From Cladorhizidae sp. MBARI D1340-BT2 (Eukaryota; Porifera; Demospongiae; Poecilosclerida; Cladorhizidae), in NCBI GenBank assembly GCA_028752905.1, contig JAQNBH010000003.1:3838204-3902203 (forward strand): a DNA stretch of 64,000 bases, given 5' to 3'. This document shows positions 32,701 to 44,700 of the stretch, piece after piece. The translations under genes and the position numbers were made by a program. How positions within the stretch are numbered: the first letter of the stretch is position 1; each line of letters opens with the position of its first letter. The notes below the pieces were generated by a model. It was not told the DNA's origin. It worked only from the letters and a program-made list of their open reading frames with translations, and made no database searches.

Positions 32701-35700
32701 TCACTTCTCTTCAATGCTGGCTCTTTAAGGAATCGGTGGAGAGGACCCACTCGGGTACATTTTTTATTTCTCCGTGATGACTCCATTCTTAAAAGTCTTA
32801 GCAGGTAAAGTCAGTACGCTGTTTTTTAGGCTGCATGCCCCTGCCCCTACAGTCTTCGCGCGGCCCTATACGCGTACGGCTGAATAATAAATTATAATAG
32901 AGCCCTAAATTAATTTTGTAGCCGCATGACATAGAAACTACAAGTATTGTGCTGTCTGTTGATATCATTATGCTAGCTTGTCTAGCGACAAAAGTTTTGA
33001 ATCCTTTTTTGTTACTCTGCTAGCGTTTAGGCCAATCGTCTAGCTGTTTATGATATCGATCGGCTAAGCTCTAGTACAGCAGACAATTTAGTTTGTCTGA
33101 GAGGATCTTCAGGGCCAAAAGGGGGGGGGGGGTCTGGACCCCCTGGACCCCCCCTCTGTATCCGCCCCTGATTCTAGAGCTAGGGCTAGGGCTACTCTAG
33201 AGCTAGTGTATTCTACAGCTAGGGCTAAGGCTACTCTAGAGTAGCTCAGAGCTAGGGTATTCTAGAGCTAGGGCTAGACTCTAGAGCATTGACAAAACTC
33301 GACTACAGCCATTTTTGAGGTGTACATTGCGTTTCCTCCAGCTCTGTCAAGGAAGGTTTGAGAGGCTCCCAACACAACTCACTACCAGCTGGTCAAAGTC
33401 AGTAGCACGTGCGATGTGCTGATGAGCTAGAAAGTGAGTACATCGGATTAAGGTTCAATTGCTTTCCTATTTCATAATCTTTGTTGCTCTCCACCATTCT
33501 GAAGCCAGCTGATAATTGATCCTTCTCTTCTAAGTCTATCAGCTTCCATATCCAATTGACAGGATAGAAGTGCTCTTCACTTTGAGCATGTGATTTCATT
33601 TTCTGAGTCGCCATCTTCCAGTTAGTGAACGGTTTGGTAGTCCAAGCCCCACCAGTCCTCTGAAGAGATCTTCCACCTTTCTTGCATAATTAGCAGAATG
33701 CATCCTGTATAAACCCTAGCCAGGGAATAGTATCTTCCCACTTTTGTTGTATCTCCTGGTTCCAGGGATCTTCCACCTTTCTTGCATAATTAGCAGAATG
33801 CATCCTGTATAAACCCTAGCCAGGGAAAAGTATCTTCCCACTTTTGTTGTATCTCCTGGTTCCAGGCTTACATCAATCTCAGACTCTTTACCATGTTAGT
33901 GCCGTGAGTGATGGGGGTGTAGTGTGCTGTGGTTATGTTAATGAATGGGGTGTGAAGTGTGTTGTGGTCATGTTAGTGCCATGAGTGAGGGGTGTGTAGT
34001 GTGTTGTGGTTATGTTAGTGCCATGAGTGAGGGGTGTGTAGTGTGTTGTGGTTATGTTAGTGCCATGAGTGATGGGGTATAGTGTGTTGTGGTCATGTTA
34101 GTGCCGTGAGTGAGGGGGGTGTAGTGTGTTGTGGTTATGTTAGTGCCATGAGTGATGGGGTGTAGTGTGTTGTGGTTATGTTAGTGCCATGAGTGATGGG
34201 ATATAGTGTGTTGTGGTCATGTTAGTGCCATTAGTGAGGGGGTGTAGTGTGTTGTGGTCATGTTAGTGCCATGAGTGAGGGGGTATAGTGTGTTGTGGTC
34301 ATGTTAGTGCCATGAGTGAGGGGGGTATAGTGTGTTGTGGTTATGTTAGTGCCATGAGTGATGAGGTATAGTGTGTTGTGGTCATGTTAGTGCCATGAGT
34401 GATGGGGTGTAGTGTGTTGTGGTCATGTTAGTGCCATGAGTGAGGGGGTGTAGTGTGTTGTGGTCATGTTAGTGCCATGAGTGAGGGGGGTATAGTGTGT
34501 TGTGGTCATGTTAGTGCCATTAGTGAAGGGGGGGGGGGGGGGTAGGGTGTTGTGGTTATGTTAGTGCCATGAGTGATGAGGTATAGTGTGTTGTGGTCAT
34601 GTTAGTGCCATGAGTGAGGGGGTGTAGTGTGTTGTGGTTATGTTAGTGCCATGAGTGAGAGGGGCGTAGTCTGTTGGAACAGTGGTGGAACCAAGCGTGG
34701 AGGTGGTAAGAGGGGAAGTTGTACATGGGGTGGGAGAACCTCGTATTACAAAGGTAAATGGCCTCTACTTCAGTCACCATTGAAAAATCGCCATTTAAAT
34801 AACCATATTTCAATCATATTTATCTACCTACATGTACCTGCTTCACTTTTCTTGTTTCTAGCATCGCTTTCTTTTTGTTTGTGCATTACCTAATGCATTG
34901 ATTGCATCATAGAACCTTTAAATAGAACAGAATAATTATTGTAATTATTTGTGCCACGCCTTAGTAAAAAGAAGAAACTATCGTACAAAATAGCAACATT
35001 TCAATTCAATATATTTTCAAATATTTTTCCCTCTTTACAACTAAATTTCATATCATTTGAAAGCTAATTCAATGCTGGTTATGATGGTATCAGAATGATG
35101 CATGTGAGGCTAGTTGTTCTTGAGATAAATAAGTTAGAAAAACATAAAATATTGTGCTCTAGTAATTATTAAAAAAAAAAATTCAATTATATACTAAATT
35201 GCCGCTTAGCTGATTCAGATGATATAAAAAGTTTAACCATTGAGTATAGCAGTAGCCAGCAACCATGCCTACAAAAACGGGACTTCTTTTTATTACTGAA
35301 GCATAGGGTTAACTGCACAGAGTGTGCAAACTTTTAACTCGTATTGTAAATCTACACTGTAGCTAGTAAGTGCAGAAGTTGCCTCAACATGTCCTCACTA
35401 TTACAGCAGTGCTCACCTGCCTGCCCTCCAGGGGAACAGGAGTGAGGGAGAGGCAAGATGAGGTGGAGGTGCTCTTGATCTGTACTGCAGTCATGTAGCC
35501 AGGAGTGGAAGGCATTCTGGAGGCTGAGAGCATCGCTGTCCACCAGAGTGAGGTCCAGAATACTCATCCCTACAGACACACATGTAATGCACACATGTAC
35601 GTCTGCAAATGGATCAGTCCTAACTCATACATTTAGTGGTGGAAATGTACAGGAAGAGAGTGATTGATTCATGGGGGGCAGAGGAGGGTGGGGTGAGGGG

Positions 35701-38700
35701 TGAGGGTGTGATGGGGGAGGGGATGACGAGGCATGGATTCACGGGGTGAGGAGAGTGCATACAACTGACCATTACCTAGATCTGAGATGGATTCAGTCAT
35801 GAGATCATCGTGCTGATTGTCCCACAATGTCTTGCCACTGCCTGCACCCTCGGCACTGTGCTCCAGCAGACAGTCGGGGTTGGCCACGATCATGGCGTTC
35901 ACCTTCCTCAGGTGCTGCAAGTCTAACTGGCACGCAAACTTCTCCACAAAGGTGCGAACGTAAGCCTCCGAGCGAGCGGTTATCAGAGTGACTTCAATTT
36001 GAGAAGGAAGGACAGAAGCACTCTGACAAAGATGGCGGAATGGAAGATTACAACAACAAAGAGAAAGACAGCAGATGGATAATGGCATCTTTAGCAGCCA
36101 TGACCAACAACAGATGGCACGAAACGGCAATTATTAATAAAGAAGAGGAAAATGGCGCATGATATAACTCGGATCAATCAGAGACATTAATGGGTACAAT
36201 CAGTTTCATCTGACGTCATCAAATGTTTCGTATATTTCTCCTCAATCAGCTTTTTGTTTTCTATTGGTCCTGATGAAGACTGAAGGGGACAGTTGCATTG
36301 TTGTTGTTTTTAACTTGTGGTTACAACTTTAGAGCTCCATAGATTCTGCAAACTTCATGGTATGGACTTGATATATAACTCAAAAGATAGGCCTCTCTGT
36401 GTGCTCTCTTTTGATACTAAAATATGTTTCATAGCTATAACTATAGGCAAGTTACTAGACCTAAAGTGGAGGGACCTCAAAAACCTGAATCCCTGCAACC
36501 TCCACATAAATAACTCCAGATTACTAAGTGCTAAAGATTTGAAATTGGTACCAGTGGCTAGAGGGAACTAGAGGCTATTCAATGAGTGGTTTCGATAAGC
36601 GTTAAAATTTTAGTACGTGGTCAAGCGCGTGGGTGGAAAAATATTTTTCCAAAAATTTCAGCTACGGAGCTCTAAAGTTGTAACCATAAGTAAACCATAA
36701 AAAAAATTAAAAATGCAACTGTCCCCCCTGAAGTCTTGCGGTAGGAAGGTGGGTAGTAACAACAGAGATCTGACTGGATGAGACATGGACATGACATTGT
36801 TGTGTCAGGTTCTTGACCGACATGGTATTGTAACAAGGAAACTCATCTGGGACTTATTAGGGAATTCTTTCTAAAGTTCCGTGGTTAGTAGATTTTATTC
36901 CACCTTCTTATTCCGTGTGTGCCATCCACTCTCTGCACTCTCCCTCCAATTTAGGGCTAGTCAGGTTTAGGCCAGACCAACTTACAGCAAATGAGAGTTT
37001 AAAGTTTAATCCTCACACGGTGAAGCATGCTCAGTCATATTGCCTGTTTCTGTGTGTGTGTATGTGTGTGTGTGTGTTGTCTGTCTAGAGGTGCGAGATG
37101 CCTACTCAACAGCTGATTCGTCCTCAACCATCTTTTTGTACATCCACAGTGAGAATTACATTAAATTATAGTTTTCTTTCTTCTTTGCAAGCTAGCTATA
37201 ATTTAATGAAATTCTCATGTGGATGTACAAAAAAAGGACGAATGCAATGAAGCAACTGTTGAGTAGGCATCTCATTTGATTGTTATTCTAAAAATGTTGC
37301 CATATCCGGTTCATGTGGTGGATGCGTGTGTCAGGGTATGGTTTACCTCACGTGGTGGATGCGTGTGTCAGGGTATGGTTTACCTCACTTGGTGGATGCG
37401 TGTGTCAGGGTATGGTTTACCTCACGTGGTGGATGCGTGTGTCAGGGTATGGTTTACCTCACGTGGTGGATGCGTGTGTCAGGGTATGGTTTACCTCACG
37501 TGGTGGATGCGTGTGTCAGGGTATGGTTTACCTCACGTGGTGGATGCGTGTGTCAGGGTATGGTTTACCTCACGTACTGGATGCGTGTGCCAGGGTATGG
37601 TTTACCTCATGTACTGGATGCGTGTATCAGGGTATGGTTTACCTCACGTGGTGGATGCGTGTGTCAGGGTATGGTTTACCTCAGGTGGTGGATGCGTGTG
37701 TCAGGGTATGGTTTACCTCACGTGGTGGATGCGTGTGTCAGGGTATGGTTTACCTCACGTGGTGGATGCGTGTGTCAGGGTATGGTTTACCTCACGTGGT
37801 GGATGCGTGTGTCAGGGTATGGTTTACCTCACGTGGTGGATGCGTGTGTCAGGGTATGGTTTACCTAACGTGGTGGATGTGTGTGTCAGGGTATGGTTTA
37901 CCTCACGTGGTGGATGCGTGTGTCAGGGTATGGTTTACCTCAGGTGGTGGATGCGTGTGTCAGGGTATGGTTTACCTCACGTGGTGGATGCGTTTGTCAT
38001 GGTATGGTTTACCTCACGTGGTGGATGCGTGTGTCAGGGTATGGTTTACCTCACGTGGTGGATGCGTGTGTCAGGGTATGGTTTACCTCACATGGTGGAT
38101 GCGTGTGTCAGGGTATGGTTTACCTCACGTGGTGGATGCGTGTGTCAGGGTATGGTTTACCTCACGTGGTGGATGCGTGTGTCAGGGTATGGTTTACCTC
38201 ACGTGGTGGATGCGTGTGTCAGGGTATGGTTGACCTCACGTGGTGGATGCATGTGTCAGGGTATGGTTTACCTCACGTGCTGGATAGCTAGCTACCGGTA
38301 TATATATCAACCTCATGTGAGGCTTAGCATCTCGTTATTCCTGATGAAGGCTAGCTGAAAACATTGAGTGAGAGAATTTCAGTTGATTATCGAGAAAGTT
38401 ATTATGTCAACTGAGAGTTCGTTGAGAGAAAAAAATCAATAATCAACTTAAAATTGTATTCTCTCGATGTTTCGACTAGATGCTCTAGCCTTCATCAAGA
38501 ATAATGAGATGCTAAGACTTGCGTGAGCCTGCTATATACCAATAGCTAGCTATCCACTACATGCTACTGGCACATGTGAACCAGCACATGCGTCCAAGTG
38601 AACCGGCACATGCATCCAAGTGAACCGGCACATGCGTACGGGAACCGGGTATTAAAAAAAAAAATATTTAAAGAATAAAATGAAAAAATATAAAATATAT

Positions 38701-41700
38701 AAATCAATTAATAATACTAACAACAATAATAACAACAAATAGAAAAAAATAGAAAAAAAACAAAAAAACAAAAATAAAATAAAATAATTAATAATAAATA
38801 AATACAGTACAATTACAATATAACAAATAAATAAATATTAAAAAAATAATAATAATTAATTATGGTGGTCGTGGCTTCAAGTTCAGGTTCTTGAGAGTGG
38901 CTCCCCAGCAACTAGGCAATTCCATTCCACAGTCTCAATTGAACCACTTACACTCATCTTGTGACTCCTGCTGGTTCAGGCAGCTTACAAAAATGCAGCC
39001 ACACTTAACAATCAGTACTTATGGTATTAATTTCAGTGTTATCGGAAGTGGAGGTCATATATGTACACGTGTCTGCATATGTGATATTTCAATAGTTTAT
39101 GCCACAGTGTGTCCTTTTTAACATTATGAAACACTTTCTACTCTTTAAATGACAGAAAAATGCATTCGGAGAAAATTTCATGCCTTTTTAACTTAATTTT
39201 TTTGCTCAACGAGTCATTTGAGCACAACAGTTCCATGGGAACGCGCGATGTGACGCATGCTTCACAATCTCTTCTGCTTCCACACGTACCCTTACAAACC
39301 TGCTTGGAACCTTGCGACAGTCGGCTGAATTGTGCCAAGGACTCCTTCAGGCCGTCAAGAATGCACTCTCGAGAGTGAGGACCCGTCGTCACCTTGATGG
39401 CCTTGGACAACACCTTCAGCTCATTCATGGCCACCATTAAGCGAGGGAGGTTGCCACGCACTGGTTGCAGGGGGAATAAACACTGCAAGAAGTTATTAAC
39501 ATGACAGGAACACGGTGCATTTAATACTAATGCTATGACATATTGCAATGCTAGTCCACAAAGACTTCATGACGTTCAGATAAATGACTAACAGAAATTA
39601 ATTGCAGGCATCCTCACACCACTCACATTGGTAAAGGGTGAACAGGAGTGCTTGTTTTTTACGAGTGTGGCATGCGAGGCATATACATTTTTTGTGGTGG
39701 CTGTGGATGCCATTTTAAGGACCTGACAGCTCTTAGAATGAATGAGCCATGAATAGGGACAAGAAATATTCTGCTGTCTATGAAATCTCTGCTCTGAAAG
39801 AAGAGAATCACCATGGGTAGGACCAGTGGCAAGACACTCACGAGCACCATACTATAACTCACAATCCATCAAGACCCAGATAACTTACAACCCTTCCCTC
39901 AAGACCAAGATAACCTACAACATTTTCCTCAAGACCAGATAACCTATGGCCCTTCTCAAGACCAGATAACCTATGGCCCTTCTCAATACCACTATGGCCC
40001 TTCCCTCAAGACCAGATAACCTATGGCCCTTCCCTCAAGACCAGATAACCTGTGGCCCTTCTCAAGACCAGATAACCTATGGCCCTTCTCAAGACCAGAT
40101 AACCTATGGCCCTTCCCTCAAGACCAGATAACCTATGGCCCTTCCCTCAAGACCAGATAACCTGTGGCCCTTCTCAAGACCAGATAACCTATGACTCTTT
40201 GACCTTATACATCTAGAATAAGTAAAACCAAGTAGTACGGTTGCCAAACACCTATTCTTTGAAGGACCTGGAATTTTGTGACGCGTAATTGTTTTCAGTG
40301 GATTTCAGGGATTTTTAGTCTTTGAAGGGTCCAGATTGATAATCCACCAGTTGCCACTGTCACCATTGAGGAATTTGATCAAGATGGCCGCCAAGATGGC
40401 TAACACTCAGTCACCTGTAAATCGACATATCAAAATGAATTTTTCATATTTTAATCAGAATTTTATCGTTTTCAGGTCAGAGATGTGAATGTACGATCAG
40501 ATGAGCTAGGACAATATGTAGGATCAGATGAGCTAGGACAATATGTGGGATCAGGTGAGCTAGGACAATATGTAGGATCAGGTGAGCTAGGACAATATGT
40601 AGGATCAGGTGAGCTGGGACAATATGTAGGATCAGGTGAGCTAGGACAATATGTAGGATCAGGTGAGCTAGGACAATATGTAGGATCAGGTGAGCTGGGA
40701 CAATATGTAGGATCAGGTGAGCTAGGACAATATGTAGGATCAGGTGAGCTAGGACAATATGTAGGATCAGGTGAGCTAGGACAATATGTAGGATCAGATG
40801 AGCTGGGACAATATGTAGGATCAGGTGAGCTAGGACAATATGTAGGATCAGGTGAGCTGGGACAATATGTAGGATCAGATGAGCTAGGACAATATGTAGG
40901 ATCAGGTGAGCTAGGACAATATGTAGGATCAGGTGAGCTGGGACAATATGTAGGATCAGGTGAGCTAGGACAATATGTAGGATCAGGTGAGCTAGGACAA
41001 TATGTAGGATCAGGTGAGCTAGGACAATATGTAGGATCAGGTGAGCTAGGACAATATGTAGGATCAGGTGAGCTAGGACAATATGTAGGATCAGGTGAGC
41101 TAGGACAATATGTAGGATCAGGTGAGCTAGGACAATATGTAGGATCAGGTGAGCTGGGACAATATGTAGGATCAGGTGAGCTAGGACAATATGTAGGATC
41201 AGGTGAGCTGGGACAATATGTAGGATCAGGTGAGCTAGGACAATATGTAGGATCAGGTGAGCTAGGACAATATGTAGGATCAGGTGAGCTAGGACAATAT
41301 GTAGGATCAGGTGAGCTAGGACAATATGTAGGATCAGGTGAGCTAGGACAATATGTAGGATCAGGTGAGCTAGGACAATATGTAGGATCAGGTGAGCTAG
41401 GACAATATGTAGGATCAGGTGAGCTAGGACAATATGTAGGATCAGGTGAGCTGGGACAATATGTAGGATCAGGTGAGCTAGGACAATATGTAGGATCAGG
41501 TGAGCTGGGACAATATGTAGGATCAGGTGAGCTGGGACAATATGTAGGATCAGGTGAGCTAGGACAATATGTAGGATCAGGTGAGCTAGGACAATATGTA
41601 GGATCAGGTGAGCTAGGACAATATGTAGGATCAGGTGAGCTAGGACAATATGTAGGATCAGGTGAGCTAGGACAATATGTAGGATCAGGTGAGCTAGGAC

Positions 41701-44700
41701 AATATGTAGGATGTAGGATCAGGTGAGCTGGGACAATATGTAGGATCAGGTGAGCTAGGACAATATGTAGGATCAGGTGAGCTAGGACAATATGTAGGAT
41801 CAGGTGAGCAGGGACAATATGTAGGATCAGGTGAGCTGGGACAATATGTAGGATCAGGTGAGCTAGGACAATATGTAGGATCAGGTGAGCTAGGACAATA
41901 TGTAGGATCAGGTGAGCTGGGACAATATGTAGGATCAGGTGAGCTAGGACAATATGTAGGATCAGGTGAGCTAGGACAATATGTAGGATCAGGTGAGCTA
42001 GGACAATATGTAGGATCAGATGAGCTAGGACAATATGTAGGATCAGGTGAGCTAGGACAATATGTAGGATCAGGTGAGCTGGGACAATATGTAGGATCAG
42101 GTGAGCTAGGACAATATGTAGGATCAGGTGAGCTAGGACAATATGTAGGATCAGGTGAGCTGGGACAATATGTAGGATCAGGTGAGCTGGGACAATATGT
42201 AGGATCAGGTGAGCTGGAACAATATGTAGGATCAGGTGAGCTGGGACAATATGTAGGATCAGGTGAGCTGGGACAATATGTAGGATCAGGTGAGCTAGGA
42301 CAATATGTAGGATCAGGTGAGCTAGGACAATATGTAGGATCAGGTGAGCTAGGACAATATGTAGGATCAGGTGAGCTAGGACAATATGTAGGAGCAGGTG
42401 AGCTGGGACAATATGTAGGATCAGGTGGGACAATATGTAGGATCAGGTGAGCTAGGACAATATGTAGGATCAGGTGAGCTAGGACAATATGTAGGATCAG
42501 GTGAGCTGGGACAATATGTAGGATCAGGTGAGCTGGGACAATATGTAGGATCAGGTGAGCTGGGACAATATGTAGGATCAGGTGAGCTAGGACAATATGT
42601 AGGATCAGGTGAGCTAGGACAATATGTAGGATCAGGTGAGCTAGGACAATATGTAGGATCAGGTGAGCTACAGTAGGACAATATGTAGGATCAGGTGAGC
42701 TGGGACAATATGTAGGATCAGGTGAGCTAGGACAATATGTAGGATCAGGTGAGCTAGGACAATATGTAGGATCAGGTGAGCTAGGACAATATGTAGGATC
42801 AGGTGAGCTAGGACAATATGTAGGATCAGGTGAGCTAGGACAATATGTAGGATCAGGTGAGCTAGGACAATATGTAGGATCAGGTGAGCTAGGACAATAT
42901 GTAGGATCAGGTGAGCTAGGACAATATGTAGGATCAGGTGAGCTGGGACAATATGTAGGATCAGGTGAGCTAGGACAATATGTAGGATCAGGTGAGCTAG
43001 GACAATATGTAGGATCAGGTGAGCTAGGACAATATGTAGGATCAGGTGAGCTGGGACAATATGTAGGATCAGGTGAGCTGGGACAATATGTAGGATCAGG
43101 TGAGCTAGGACAATATGTAGGATCAGGTGAGCTAAGACAATATGTAGGATCAGGTGAGCTAGGACAATATGTAGGATCAGGTGAGCTAGGACAATATGTA
43201 GGTGAGCTGGGACAATATGTAGGATCAGGTGAGCTAGGACAATATGTAGGATCAGGTGAGCTAGGACAATATGTAGGATCAGGTGAGCTGGGACAATATG
43301 TAGGATCAGGTGAGCTAGGACAATATGTAGGATCAGGTGAGCTAGGACAATATGTAGGATCAGGTGAGCTAGGACAATATGTAGGATCAGGTGAGCTAGG
43401 ACAATATGTAGGATCAGGTGAGCTAGGACAATATGTAGGATCAGGTGAGCTGGGACAATATGTAGGATCAGGTGAGCTAGGACAATATGTAGGATCAGGT
43501 GAGCTAGGACAATATGTAGGATCAGGTGAGCTAGGACAATATGTAGGATCAGGTGAGCTGGGACAATATGTAGGATCAGGTGAGCTGGGACAATATGTAG
43601 GATCAGGTGAGCTAGGACAATATGTAGGATCAGGTGAGCTAGGACAATATGTAGGATCAGGTGAGCTAAGACAATATGTAGGTCAGGTGAGCTATGCAAC
43701 CAGCAATCTATTGGACAGTGGAGCATACATACAATGTATCCCTTTGCTTTTATCTGCCTCTGAAGAGGTGTGTAGGATTGACATTCAAATCATTAGCTAT
43801 CATGTAATTTGTGTGCAGCATGTGGTTTGTGGTTAGGCCTGCAAAAACATGTGTGCAAGCTCAAGCCCGCAAAACTTGAATCCTTTGATGTGTGTTTGTG
43901 GCTAGTGCAGGTTTCTGCAGGAACTTTTTATGTTTATATATAAAGACTATGATTGTTGTAAGTTAGTCAGAGTTGAGTAAGTTGAGCTATTCTGAGTCTG
44001 TTCCTGTCTTCGTCTTCTTATCTTCACAACTCTATTGGACCTTCATTGCTCTACCCAAGCTAGCTGAAAGGCAGCTATGATTTCATCACACATAGATTGG
44101 TGAGAAGTTATTTTGTGATTGGATGCTGCCATATGGATGCCATTGTAGAATAGTTTGACCAAAGAAGTAATCTTGTATTTATCATCTTATTCTTTCCAGA
44201 AAGAAGCAGAAGATGACATCAGAGTGTTTTTTTGAGTGTGGTAATCAATCAGAAAACCTGATTACATCTGGAGCAACAAGGATCAGGAGCATCATCGCTG
44301 CCAGTCGCCAGCGAGGTGACAACCTTCATGAGGAACGGACTTGGATGAAGATTTCACTTTTGCAATCAAGTGCCACAAAAGCTGTTTCCTCATACACATC
44401 AAGAACCCACATACAACGCCAGATAAAACGAAGGTTAAAAAGAGAACCTCCACCTCTGAAGAGATTATGCCGTTCAGAGTTATCTTCGTTTGTTTTTAAA
44501 TTGCACTGCATATTCTGTGGAGAAGCATGTAGTCTCAAATCTGACCCACGCAACCCATCCAGGTGGCGAGCTGCATATCTTTGTACAACAGCAAGCCGTG
44601 GCACTGGATTGTCGTTCAAAGATTCAATCCTTGAAATCTGTGGTAGACGGAAAGATGCATGGGCAAACCAAGTTGATAAGAGTACAAGGTTGAATCAGTG

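Larger units (their letters stand above)
29657..33290. repeat. CTAG-rich minisatellite element, split by a hAT insertion
   Basis: Starts with TCTCCAGTACTGCCACGCC at 29657, which resembles the terminal sequence of the element at 50627-51006. The core, 29755-30039, is a tandem array of CTCTAGAGCTAGGGCTAGGG and related units. The array resumes at 33171-33290 after the transposon at 30040-33170. Confidence 0.85.

Noticed and set aside
37276..38358. Overlapping frames of 360, 306, 180 and 136 codons
   Set aside because: All derive from the 37-bp unit that lacks stops in three phases.
39659..39862. Possible extra M1AP exon (good acceptor TCTTCTTTCAG and donor-like GTGAGT nearby)
   Set aside because: The exon ending at 51208 joins exactly to the one at 39482 in phase and conservation, leaving no room for an insert; this stretch is homologous to the dispersed repeat at 54.6 kb.
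40485..43726. Very long open frames on both strands (up to 653 codons)
   Set aside because: They follow the 27-bp unit exactly, occur on both strands at once, and are broken by indels in the array; there is no unique coding sequence at either end.
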